Positions 38,279 to 46,152 of a DNA stretch of 64,000 bases are shown here, in pieces. The notes under the pieces are model-generated. The model saw only the letters and a program-made list of their open reading frames with translations, was not told the origin of the DNA and made no database searches. How positions within the stretch are numbered: the stretch's first letter is position 1; every line of letters starts with the position of its first letter. A program made the position numbers and the translations under genes. Source of the DNA: a virus; the IMG/VR virus record IMGVR_UViG_3300030108_004854, positions 1-64,000 of that record; one strand, given 5' to 3'.

Positions 38279-41002
38279 ATGACAACACTACAACCAGGTG
38301 AAATAAATCTTAACTACATTCCTGATGACTGGGCTTTAACCCCTATAGGTGATCACAAAAATCCATACATTAATGCATGGAAAAATCATCCCTATGACAA
38401 GACACAAATTCAAAAAGAACTAGAATCTGGGCAAGCTAAAGCCGTTGGTTTAATTGCAGGCAACCACTACAACAATCCGTTCACTCTCGTTTGGGTCGAT
38501 ATTGATGGTGAGTCTGTTTGGCCTGTTATTGAAGAACTTTCAGGAACTTCTAATATTTCTCTTAGCTTGCCACCTACACTTACCATCCTTTCCGGCAAAC
38601 CAGGGCGCGAACGTAAACTTTATCAAGTACCAAAAAGTGATAAAAAACATTTACTACGCAGTAAATATGCTACTAAGCCTGTTGTTCCTAATGAAAAGCT
38701 TGAAATACTCTGTGGCAATAGTCACCAAGGAGTCCTTATGGGATTCCACCCAGACACTGATGGGTATTTCACAAAAGAAAACGAAGACTTTCGATATGTA
38801 AAAAACCTTCCAGAACTTCCTGTTTGGTTACTTAATTTTATTAAACTAAAAAATTTAAAACAAGGCAAGCCAGAGTCAAATCATCAACGCGTTTACTCTT
38901 CAGAGTTTGCTGTTGAAGTAAAAATGGGAGATCAACGTACTATTTATGAAATGGAACAAGCATTAAAACATATGGCAGACCATGGCTTCATGGATGATTA
39001 CGATATGTGGATTACAATGGGTCAAGCTATTCATGATTTTGATGACAATCTTTATGATTTATGGGATAAATATTCACAGTTTTCTGATAAATATGATCCA
39101 CAAACTACCTTAGATAAATGGAATAGTTTTGGTGGTGGACGTGGCACCAGTATTGGCACTCTTTTTCATCATGCACAAGAAGCTGGTTTTAAGTTTAATG
39201 CAGCAGCTATAGAGGCATTTTTACCTTCTAATCAACTTCTTGATGCACAAGAACAAGCTTACACTAAATTTCAATCAACAGATCCAATGGCACAACTTCT
39301 TCACAACGCAATACACGCAGCAGAACAATACGAAAAAGAAGAACAAGCTGAACAACGTGAAAACACTGGGCGTCGTAGCAAGGCTAATGCACCTGACAAT
39401 CAATTAGTTCTTACTCTAGCTCAAATTTTTAATGGCAATATTGTTTTTTCTACTACTCATAACAACTTTATGGAATATAAAAATGGGTATTGGCGTGTAA
39501 TAGAAAAAGATGAAGCCGAAGCTAAAGTTGAAAATATTTTTTATACATTAGTTGATAGTCATTTACCTAAAGGCTGGGACAATACTCGTGTAGTTTCAGT
39601 CACTAAATCACTATCAAGATATTTAAGAGATGATAATGAATGGAATATTAATTCAAACTTACGCTGCTTTAATAATGTTGTTGTTGACATAACCAGTCGT
39701 GAAACTTTTGAACACCACAAAAAATATCGTTTAACAAATAAAATTCCATACAACTATGATGAAAACGCAAAGTGTCCGCAAATTCAAAAGTGGTTATATG
39801 AAGTACAAGATGGAAACAAAACTATTGTTGAAGTTTTAAGAGCCTGGCTTCGTGCATGCTTAGTTGGTGCATATGACATCCAGCGTTTTTTAGAAGTTGT
39901 TGGTCCAGGTAAAACAGGTAAATCAACTTTTGCTTCATTATGCACTGCATTGGTAGGACTAGAAAATACAGTTGCTACTGATTTTGAAAATTTACGTAGT
40001 CGTTTTGAATCAGCACGATTTATTGATTCACGATTGATTTTATTTAATGATGTAGAACGCTTTGCTGGAGATGTTTCTAAGTTCAAAGCAATGACTGGTG
40101 GAGATCCCCTTAGAGCTGAACATAAAAATAGTGGCACAAAAATACCGCCTTTCATTTTCAAAGGTCTTTGTATTGTTACAGCCAATGAAGTGATTGCAAC
40201 CACTGATTCAACATCAGGATTAAGACGTAGAAGAATTACCATACCTTTCAGCAAAAAATTTAAAGGTACAGCTAACGAACAAGTACAATTAATTTCAAAT
40301 AAATTTAATAAAGAAGGTTCAATTTCTTTTGGCACTTTTGCACCAGAGCTACCAGGATTGATTAATTGGTTACTTGAAATGCCAGAAGGCAGAATGCGTA
40401 GCTTATTGATGGATACAGAAATGCACAGCAATGAACTTAAAATATTTTCAGAAGCTGTTGATTCTGCAACTAATCTTCAAAAAGCTTGGTTAACTGACAA
40501 TGTTGTTTTTAATCCAGCTGGTCGCCATCGTTTTGGACGTAAGATTGAAAACCGTGATTCAGACAGCAAAACTTCTAAAAATTTATATTGTCACTGGGAG
40601 GATCAAATTTTTCCTAATTATTTAGCTTATGCTTATAGCGTTAGTTCCAGTAAAGGCAATGCTATGGGACTACAACGTTTTAGATCTTGGTTGCAAGACG
40701 AGTTGCAAAACGTTCTTGGATTAAATGTCAAATTCTATAAAAATCGTTCTACATGGTGGATAGAAGGCATCAGCCTTAGATCTAGTTGGCCCGAAAAAGA
40801 TTACACTAATTCAGCAACCGTTAATGCTGCTTGGATGATTGGCACCGATAGTGAACAACGACTCATTAAACAACAACCTGGTGCTCATGGATATAATTAT
40901 TTTCCAACAGTACAAGAAGCAGCAGAAGATCCTGATAAATGGAAAGAAATATTTCTTGAATGGGCACCGTCTTTAAATACGGTTAGGGTCATAAATATTT
41001 AA
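38279..41002 (+). CDS. Fused primase-polymerase and SF3 helicase, 907 aa
   Basis: N-terminal AEP-type Prim-Pol: VWVDIDGES (D74, D76), LTILSGKPGRERKLYQVP and the EILCGNSHQGVLMGFHP strand. A middle PriCT-like helical region (MWITMGQAIHDFDDNLYDLW) links to a D5-like superfamily 3 helicase with Walker A GPGKTGKST (about residue 541), Walker B LILFNDVERF and motif C CIVTANEV. It makes primers and unwinds DNA for the family A polymerase. Unlike T7-type phages, no TOPRIM-DnaB primase/helicase is seen. Confidence 0.9.
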   Translation: MTTLQPGEINLNYIPDDWALTPIGDHKNPYINAWKNHPYDKTQIQKELESGQAKAVGLIAGNHYNNPFTLVWVDIDGESVWPVIEELSGTSNISLSLPPTLTILSGKPGRERKLYQVPKSDKKHLLRSKYATKPVVPNEKLEILCGNSHQGVLMGFHPDTDGYFTKENEDFRYVKNLPELPVWLLNFIKLKNLKQGKPESNHQRVYSSEFAVEVKMGDQRTIYEMEQALKHMADHGFMDDYDMWITMGQAIHDFDDNLYDLWDKYSQFSDKYDPQTTLDKWNSFGGGRGTSIGTLFHHAQEAGFKFNAAAIEAFLPSNQLLDAQEQAYTKFQSTDPMAQLLHNAIHAAEQYEKEEQAEQRENTGRRSKANAPDNQLVLTLAQIFNGNIVFSTTHNNFMEYKNGYWRVIEKDEAEAKVENIFYTLVDSHLPKGWDNTRVVSVTKSLSRYLRDDNEWNINSNLRCFNNVVVDITSRETFEHHKKYRLTNKIPYNYDENAKCPQIQKWLYEVQDGNKTIVEVLRAWLRACLVGAYDIQRFLEVVGPGKTGKSTFASLCTALVGLENTVATDFENLRSRFESARFIDSRLILFNDVERFAGDVSKFKAMTGGDPLRAEHKNSGTKIPPFIFKGLCIVTANEVIATTDSTSGLRRRRITIPFSKKFKGTANEQVQLISNKFNKEGSISFGTFAPELPGLINWLLEMPEGRMRSLLMDTEMHSNELKIFSEAVDSATNLQKAWLTDNVVFNPAGRHRFGRKIENRDSDSKTSKNLYCHWEDQIFPNYLAYAYSVSSSKGNAMGLQRFRSWLQDELQNVLGLNVKFYKNRSTWWIEGISLRSSWPEKDYTNSATVNAAWMIGTDSEQRLIKQQPGAHGYNYFPTVQEAAEDPDKWKEIFLEWAPSLNTVRVINI

Positions 41003-41041
41003 AAATAAGTTAATATAAGGACACAATTAGTGTCCTTTTTA

Positions 41042-42292
41042 ATGTCTAAAAGAAAAATTCTTTGGAGTGGTGACATTGTTGCACGTACTGGATTTGCTCG
41101 CGTAACAGAAAATTTAATTACTAGATTAAAAGATAAATATGAAATTGTAGTATTAGGCAATAATTGGTGGGGTGATCCAAGTATCTTTCAAAAAGATTTT
41201 AAAATGTATCCATCATCCAATCGGTTTGCAACAGAACCTTTTGGTGTACAACGCATACGTGAAGTCTGTGATGCGGAAAAACCTGACATTGTTTTTATTA
41301 ACAATGATGCCTGGATTGTTAACCAGCTTTATAGCCAAATTAAAGATTTTCATGCAGAAGGCCGGTTTAAGTTCTGTGCCTACATGCCAATGGACTCATA
41401 TGGCTGGACTGGTGTCCTCAATGACTTTGCTTCTATGTGGGATAGCATCATTACTTATACGGAATTTGGTGCCAAAGAATTTCATGCTGCAGGAGTTAAT
41501 AAGCCTGTTACTGTAATTCCACATGGCATTACAGATAATCAGTTTTATGAATTAGATAAAGCTGAATGTCGTAAACGTCTTAGCTTGCCAGAAGATTCTT
41601 TTATTGTTTTTAATGGCAATCGTAATCAAGCTCGCAAACGCATTGATATTACTATTGATGGTTTTGCTCAATTTGCAGTAGATAAACCAAATACCAAACT
41701 TTATTTACACATGGGATTAAAAGATCAGGGCTGGGATGTTATGAATTTATTTGGTCGTCAAATGCGTAGGTATGGACTTGATCCAAATAATCGAATTATT
41801 ATGACCACTAATAATCCATCTCCTCCTGCTGTCCCAGTTGAATTATTAAACATTATTTATAATGCTTGTGATGTAGGTGTTAATACTTGCAAAGGAGAAG
41901 GCCATGGTTTAGTCAATCATGAACATGCTGCTTGTCATGTTCCTCAAGTTGTTCCTAATCACACATCATGCAAAGAAATTTTTGAAGGAGCAGGTCTTTT
42001 AATTGATAACGCTTTCATGGACGTAGACATGAACTACAACCGTGACATGCCCATCCCTAGTACAAAACACTTTGTCGAGCACCTCAATACTCTGTACAAC
42101 GACGAATCCTGCAGAAAGCAAGTAGCGCAAGCCTGCTATGACCGTGCAACTGACCCTAAATACCAATGGGTTCAGATCGCCCAACAGTTTGAAAACGAGT
42201 TTGATCAGCTTCTAACGCCTGCAGAAGAGCTAGAAGTTCCTGTTTTGAAGCGACCCAAGAAACGTAAAAAGGTTCCTGTTGCTACAAAATAA
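41042..42292 (+). CDS. Glycosyltransferase family 4-like protein, 416 aa
   Basis: ATG 41042 (MSKRKILWSGDIVARTGFAR). Rossmann-type N-terminal domain, then VTVIPHGITDNQFYEL and VFNGNRNQARKRIDI followed by CDVGVNTCKGEGHGLVNHEHAACHVPQV with the GEGxGL...E block of GT-B (GT4) enzymes. Lys-rich tail. Separate from the GT cluster at 32-35 kb; may glycosylate virion or host envelope components. Confidence 0.85.
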   Translation: MSKRKILWSGDIVARTGFARVTENLITRLKDKYEIVVLGNNWWGDPSIFQKDFKMYPSSNRFATEPFGVQRIREVCDAEKPDIVFINNDAWIVNQLYSQIKDFHAEGRFKFCAYMPMDSYGWTGVLNDFASMWDSIITYTEFGAKEFHAAGVNKPVTVIPHGITDNQFYELDKAECRKRLSLPEDSFIVFNGNRNQARKRIDITIDGFAQFAVDKPNTKLYLHMGLKDQGWDVMNLFGRQMRRYGLDPNNRIIMTTNNPSPPAVPVELLNIIYNACDVGVNTCKGEGHGLVNHEHAACHVPQVVPNHTSCKEIFEGAGLLIDNAFMDVDMNYNRDMPIPSTKHFVEHLNTLYNDESCRKQVAQACYDRATDPKYQWVQIAQQFENEFDQLLTPAEELEVPVLKRPKKRKKVPVATK

Positions 42293-42506
42293 ATGTAGTT
42301 GTTGGGTCTTGACCCTTGTTTTCTTTAGATATATAGAAAACTGTACATTGTGTGCTTTATTCCACAGGGTTTCCACAACCACAATGTACAGATTTCTATA
42401 CTTAAAAAGAAAACCCCCTCCAGCTTTAAAAACTACAACAAGAAAAGTCAATTACACAACTGACACACTCGCACCCATGGTAATCTTGATGTGCACCAAA
42501 TGAAAT
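42293..42506. other. Non-coding control region with a large palindrome
   Basis: No convincing gene in 214 nt. CTGTACATTGTG (42341-42352) and CACAATGTACAG (42380-42391) form a perfect 12-bp inverted repeat; extended, AGAAA and TTTCT pair too. The left box continues as TGCT, identical to the one at 14068. It stands between the GT4 gene and the late-type plus genes, so it is probably their promoter/operator. Confidence 0.7.
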
Positions 42507-43166
42507 ATGGCTAACCCAAATTCCAAGTCTTGGTTGACACAACAGAGAATAAAAGAAAGAAAAAATTTTCGTCTCTTAGATTGGTCAAAAGATTTAAAAG
42601 ATCAAGGTTTTTATAGAGGATTACCTTGCCCTTACGAGCATACGATTAGAGACAGCACTCACCACTGGTGTTATCAATGCGTGTTAAAAATACAAACTGG
42701 TTTATGCGGCTTAGATATCAATTATGTACATGAAGATTTTTCTCATTATGCAGTCAAAGCATTAGAAATGATTGATGTTGGCAATCCTAAAGAATGCTGG
42801 CCTGTAACAGCTTTAGATCGACACGGAAAACCAAAACGTTTTGCATTTCCTGACTACAAACAAAATGCAAAAGAAATTGCGCCAAACAAATTGACTTTAA
42901 AAAAAATCATGTACACTTTATTTTGGGGAGATACAGGCAAAGAAGTTGTGACTAATCTACCTGGCTGTACTAATCCAACTTGTTGTAATCCACTTCATCT
43001 CACCACAATTTATAATCGTGATGCAACACCACGGAAGATGTTTAATTATTTAGATTTAAACCGAGATGATCGAAAGATAAACTTATTATTAAATAGACAT
43101 TTAAAAAACTATCGCATTGAAGATTTACTTAAACAAGAATATAGGCCTACGATTTCAGCAATTTAG
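42507..43166 (+). CDS. HNH-like cyanophage protein, 219 aa
   Basis: An N-terminal zinc pattern (RGLPCPYEHTIRDSTHHWCYQC) and a C-terminal CTNPTCCNPLHL resembling the second half of HNH endonucleases (CxNPxHL). I know similar proteins from T4-like cyanophages, annotated as hypothetical. A nuclease or regulatory zinc protein; the full HNH catalytic His is not obvious. Confidence 0.65.
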   Translation: MANPNSKSWLTQQRIKERKNFRLLDWSKDLKDQGFYRGLPCPYEHTIRDSTHHWCYQCVLKIQTGLCGLDINYVHEDFSHYAVKALEMIDVGNPKECWPVTALDRHGKPKRFAFPDYKQNAKEIAPNKLTLKKIMYTLFWGDTGKEVVTNLPGCTNPTCCNPLHLTTIYNRDATPRKMFNYLDLNRDDRKINLLLNRHLKNYRIEDLLKQEYRPTISAI

Positions 43167-43190
43167 AATAGAAGATAAAGCATGGGTTAG

Positions 43191-44111
43191 ATGGCGGTAT
43201 CGCAGAGACAACGTTCTCAACACAATCCATTAAATCTAGGTACTTTTACTCGGACTTCTTTGCGTCTGTTGATTGGAGATCTTGGCGCTAAAAATCAAAT
43301 TATATCAGGTGGTTATGGAGAATATACATACAATCATTGGTTTCAAATTACTATAGATAAACCAGCTTGGCTTATTGTTATTAAGTCTGGAAGTAAGTTA
43401 GGAACAGAAAATATTAACCCCATTAATAATAGATACGATCAAACAAGTGTACGTTTTACTACTTCTATTTATAGCCAAAATCAAACACCTATACAAGGTC
43501 GTTTAATTAACGATAGATCAACTGGATATTGGGATCAAGTGGCTGGTGCTCAATCCGATTTATACAATACATTTAATGCTTCGTTTGCCAGTAAGAACAA
43601 TGAAATGTTCTATCCATTGGCACCAGGTAATTATCTTCTTTGTGTTTCAGCTATACGTAATGAATATTTAACCTATGGTGTGGGACTTGTTATTGAATTC
43701 CCATCAGACGATACTCAATTCATATTAAATGAAGATCCATCAACTTCATTTATGTTGCAAGAAGCTTCAACTGCAACTGATATTGGAACTTTATATCAAC
43801 AAATACCTCAGCTAATTACGTCAGACGTAACACTAGATACTATTAATGGTTTTACAGAAAATATAACACAAATCCAAAATGGTGTAGCTGTACAAGTCAA
43901 TAATCAAAATCCAGAATTACAAGCTTTAACTTGGTATATCGGACCGTTATTTCCTAATATTAATGATCAAGATAACAGAATTTTATTAGATGCTACAGAA
44001 AATTGGGTATTAACAACATTTGATCATGATTTAGGATTATGGCAAGAAGCTTGGGCTAGAGAAAATATAGGTGCTTTTCCTGCATTTTTCATACCTTACG
44101 CAGTAGAATAA
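43191..44111 (+). CDS. Probable virion/tail protein, 306 aa
   Basis: Beta-rich, Asn/Thr/Tyr-rich (QIISGGYGEYTYNHWFQITI, YPLAPGNYLLCVSAIRNEYL), like a phage tail or receptor-facing domain. No enzyme motif. It precedes a small conserved gene and the frameshift gene, then convergent lysis genes. Confidence 0.65.
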   Translation: MAVSQRQRSQHNPLNLGTFTRTSLRLLIGDLGAKNQIISGGYGEYTYNHWFQITIDKPAWLIVIKSGSKLGTENINPINNRYDQTSVRFTTSIYSQNQTPIQGRLINDRSTGYWDQVAGAQSDLYNTFNASFASKNNEMFYPLAPGNYLLCVSAIRNEYLTYGVGLVIEFPSDDTQFILNEDPSTSFMLQEASTATDIGTLYQQIPQLITSDVTLDTINGFTENITQIQNGVAVQVNNQNPELQALTWYIGPLFPNINDQDNRILLDATENWVLTTFDHDLGLWQEAWARENIGAFPAFFIPYAVE

Positions 44112-44130
44112 TTGCAAAACGTGTATTCTC

Positions 44131-44286
44131 GTGTTTAATTTAGTTCCTGATATTATCAGTGAGTATTGGAAACAACAATATCAAGCAGAAGAAAAAATAA
44201 AAAAAACAAATAAACCTGCCGATGAATTTAAAAAATTTTGTGATGATGAGCCATGGGCACCTGAATGTAAAATCTTTGATGTTTAG
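44131..44286 (+). CDS. Small conserved phage protein (FCDDEPWAPECKIFDV), 51 aa
   Basis: GTG start at 44131; ends KFCDDEPWAPECKIFDV. Short marine-phage proteins ending in a CxxNPxAxECRxY-like pattern are known to me, which supports the call. Charged helical N-terminus. Unknown role; perhaps a tail assembly or regulatory peptide. Confidence 0.65.
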   Translation: MFNLVPDIISEYWKQQYQAEEKIKKTNKPADEFKKFCDDEPWAPECKIFDV

Positions 44287-44313
44287 AATAGAAATGTAGG
44301 GTTTTTATTTATT

Positions 44314-44627
44314 ATGCACGATTTACTTGCGAATCCAATTACTTGGATTATTGTTGCAGCTGCATCTGAAATTATTGCCTTATCTCCTCTTAAAGACAAT
44401 AGTGTTGTTCAATTGATTTTACGTGCTTTAGTTCAATTAAAGCCGTCTGTAAAAAAGTAAAAGGGATTACTCCTCCAGACTCTGTGTTTCTTGCGACATG
44501 GAGTTTGAGAAGTAATCGACAAAGAATTAAAGATGAATTAATGCGTCGTAAAAATGAAGCATTAACAGGTTCTCGCATTGATAAAGCTATTAGAGATTAT
44601 AAAGAAAAAACAGGTTGGAAAGACTAA
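44314..44627 (+). CDS. Small membrane protein with predicted -1 frameshift extension (48/104 aa)
   Basis: The 0-frame product (44314-44460) is 48 residues with a hydrophobic helix (ITWIIVAAASEIIALSPLK). The 0-frame ends GTA-AAA-AAG-TAA; A-AAA-AAG at 44451-44457 is an ideal -1 slip site, 7 nt upstream of a long hairpin. The -1 frame is open from about 44403 to 44627, has no usable ATG in its first part, and would add 56 basic residues (VKGITPPDSVFLATWSLRSN...YKEKTGWKD). The short form may be a holin-type or envelope peptide; the long form a membrane-anchored basic domain. Confidence 0.75.
44451..44517 (+). promoter_or_regulatory. Programmed -1 frameshift signal
   Basis: Slippery heptamer A-AAA-AAG (44451-44457) in the correct phase, 7-nt spacer, then GATTACT (44465-44471) pairing with AGTAATC (44511-44517), and inner pairs CTC/GAG and ACTC/GAGT. 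Slip site, spacer length and stem-loop all match known bacterial/phage -1 frameshift sites. Confidence 0.75.
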
Positions 44628-44782
44628 TTATCTAAGGCTTGAAACCAATAACAAAAACCTTGGTTTTTATCTAACCAATTTTTAAGATTGTAAGCTTCTT
44701 CTTTAGACATTGTTTTACATTCACGATGTTTAGCAAGTTCCCAGCAAACATTAACTTGTATATTATAATTTTTATTTTTCAT
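44624..44782 (-). CDS. Small hypothetical protein, 52 aa
   Basis: ATG 44782 directly follows the stop of the membrane-protein gene. Contains VNVCWELAKHRECKTMSKEEAYNLKNWLD...FCYWFQALDN; a small cysteine-containing helical protein. Convergent overlap of 4 nt with the frameshift product. Confidence 0.6.
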   Translation of the reverse strand: MKNKNYNIQVNVCWELAKHRECKTMSKEEAYNLKNWLDKNQGFCYWFQALDN

Positions 44783-44971
44783 TTAATTAATTAATTTATT
44801 TACTAATAAAACTATAGAAGCCGCACCCCAAAATCCTAAACCAATAACTGCAAGGATAATCCCTTCAGACGTTAAAAACTTTCTTGGTGATTTTCCATTT
44901 GTTATCTCTATCTTTTTTTCCGTTCCATCCTCCATTGATTCTGTAACAGCATGCATCGAATCCTTGTCCAA
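44783..44971 (-). CDS. Small membrane protein, possible holin, 62 aa
   Basis: A charged N-terminus (MDKDSMHAVTESMEDGTEKK) and a C-terminal transmembrane helix (IILAVIGLGFWGAASIVLLV). It overlaps the 3' end of the GH19 endolysin gene by 107 nt. Position and topology suit a holin-like pore or lysis regulator, but many small phage membrane proteins are not holins. Confidence 0.55.
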   Translation of the reverse strand: MDKDSMHAVTESMEDGTEKKIEITNGKSPRKFLTSEGIILAVIGLGFWGAASIVLLVNKLIN

Positions 44972-45545
44972 GACAGATACCTAAGAGATCATTATCTTTA
45001 ATCCATGTTAAAGCAGAACGGAAAGGATATTGCTCAGCAACATAGTCACATCCGCGTTCCACAATAAGTGGATCATGTAATTCAGCAGCTAGACGAGTGT
45101 AATTAAATTTTCCTGTCAGCATTAAAACTCCTGATCCTTTATATTTAGGTCCGTCATTTGGACCATTACCCAAATCAGAACGATTATTATACGCAGTCCC
45201 ATCTGCAATTTCTTTCATCCAACGAAAATTCCCTGTTTCATGCGCAAGATTTGCAATTAACATACACATAGCTGGTTTATGTTCTGCAAAACCTGTTATC
45301 ATTAATAATTTATTAAAATCACCACAAAAAGTTGCATCGAATTTACTAGCAGAATAACCAGTAAGTTCTTGCATTATCTGAGGCGTGATAATTTCTTCAG
45401 TTGGATTTGCAGGGCCAGCGCGATAAAGCTCTGCAAATTCATCCAACTGCTCATCCGTCAATACTGATTCAAGCCAATTCCAAGCAGCTAATTGATGTGA
45501 TTCTTCTTTGTAATATTTAGCTGCTTTACTCAGATTGATCGTCAT
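44865..45545 (-). CDS. GH19 chitinase/lysozyme-like endolysin, 226 aa
   Basis: ANLAHETGNFRWMKEIADG with HET catalytic glutamate, then DLGNGPNDGPKYKGSGVLML and TGKFNYTRLAAEL are the GH19 core; NDLLGICLGQGFDACCYRINGGWNG is the C-terminal block. Cleaves the glycan strand of peptidoglycan at lysis. The start overlaps a 57-aa gene by 20 nt. Confidence 0.85.
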   Translation of the reverse strand: MTINLSKAAKYYKEESHQLAAWNWLESVLTDEQLDEFAELYRAGPANPTEEIITPQIMQELTGYSASKFDATFCGDFNKLLMITGFAEHKPAMCMLIANLAHETGNFRWMKEIADGTAYNNRSDLGNGPNDGPKYKGSGVLMLTGKFNYTRLAAELHDPLIVERGCDYVAEQYPFRSALTWIKDNDLLGICLGQGFDACCYRINGGWNGKKDRDNKWKITKKVFNV

Positions 45546-45699
45546 TTAATACCTCTTTTTTTTCAGGTGTAAATTCAAGTGTCTCTAGGCATTCGCTAAT
45601 AAGCTGGCTAGAAAACTGTTGTAGTGTCACATCATTTGTTGTACGTGCTGCTGCATAAGAATTAATAGCAGAAATTAATTCTGATTTTGTACAAGACAT
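45526..45699 (-). CDS. Small acidic helical protein, 57 aa
   Basis: ATG 45699 (MSCTKSELISAINSYAAART), acidic C-terminus (LEFTPEKKEVLNDDQSE). Overlaps the endolysin start. No membrane segment, so not a holin; maybe a lysis regulator or unrelated. Confidence 0.5.
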   Translation of the reverse strand: MSCTKSELISAINSYAAARTTNDVTLQQFSSQLISECLETLEFTPEKKEVLNDDQSE

Positions 45700-45754
45700 A
45701 AAAATAATTTAAAGCAAATTCAGTGTAACAATTATTTTTTAAATGCGCAATAAA

Positions 45755-46090
45755 CTAATTTAATTCAGGAGTAGACCAAGGTAAACCTGAACCGTTAATT
45801 GGAGTTTTCTTTAAAACAAGCTCTGAATCTAAAGAAGCATATAGCTCTGCAATTTTTTCTGTTCCACCAATAGCAGTTTGTGTCCATGAAATACATTGCG
45901 CTTCTGTCACATCTTCATAAGGAATCATGTCTTTTTCATCTGCAGGCTCAAGACCAACAGAACCATACATACCGACAGTGTCTGTTTTATTTTCATCAGT
46001 AGCATTCACTGCATAATGAATTGTTTTAATCATTCCGTTAGATAGAATTCGATTGCATTCATTAATTTTCCAAATGTAAGTGTTTGCCAT
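45755..46090 (-). CDS. Small conserved cyanophage structural protein, 111 aa
   Basis: N-terminus MANTYIWKINECNRILSNGM then VNATDENKTDTVGMYGSVGL. Proteins starting A-x-T-Y-x-W-K-I with TDEN/G are, to my knowledge, common tail-associated proteins in cyanophages (DUF7936-like). Immediately downstream of the tail fibre. Role inferred. Confidence 0.6.
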   Translation of the reverse strand: MANTYIWKINECNRILSNGMIKTIHYAVNATDENKTDTVGMYGSVGLEPADEKDMIPYEDVTEAQCISWTQTAIGGTEKIAELYASLDSELVLKKTPINGSGLPWSTPELN

Positions 46091-46152
46091 GATTAAACAA
46101 ATTTAAGATCTTAATTAATTTTAAACCCTAATTATCGCAGGATTAAATATAC

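Noticed and set aside
42384-42503. 39-aa frame MYRFLYLKRKPPP inside the 42.3 kb gap
   Set aside because: Its first codons are the CACAATGTACAG box and the region resembles the non-coding module at 14191; more likely regulatory DNA.
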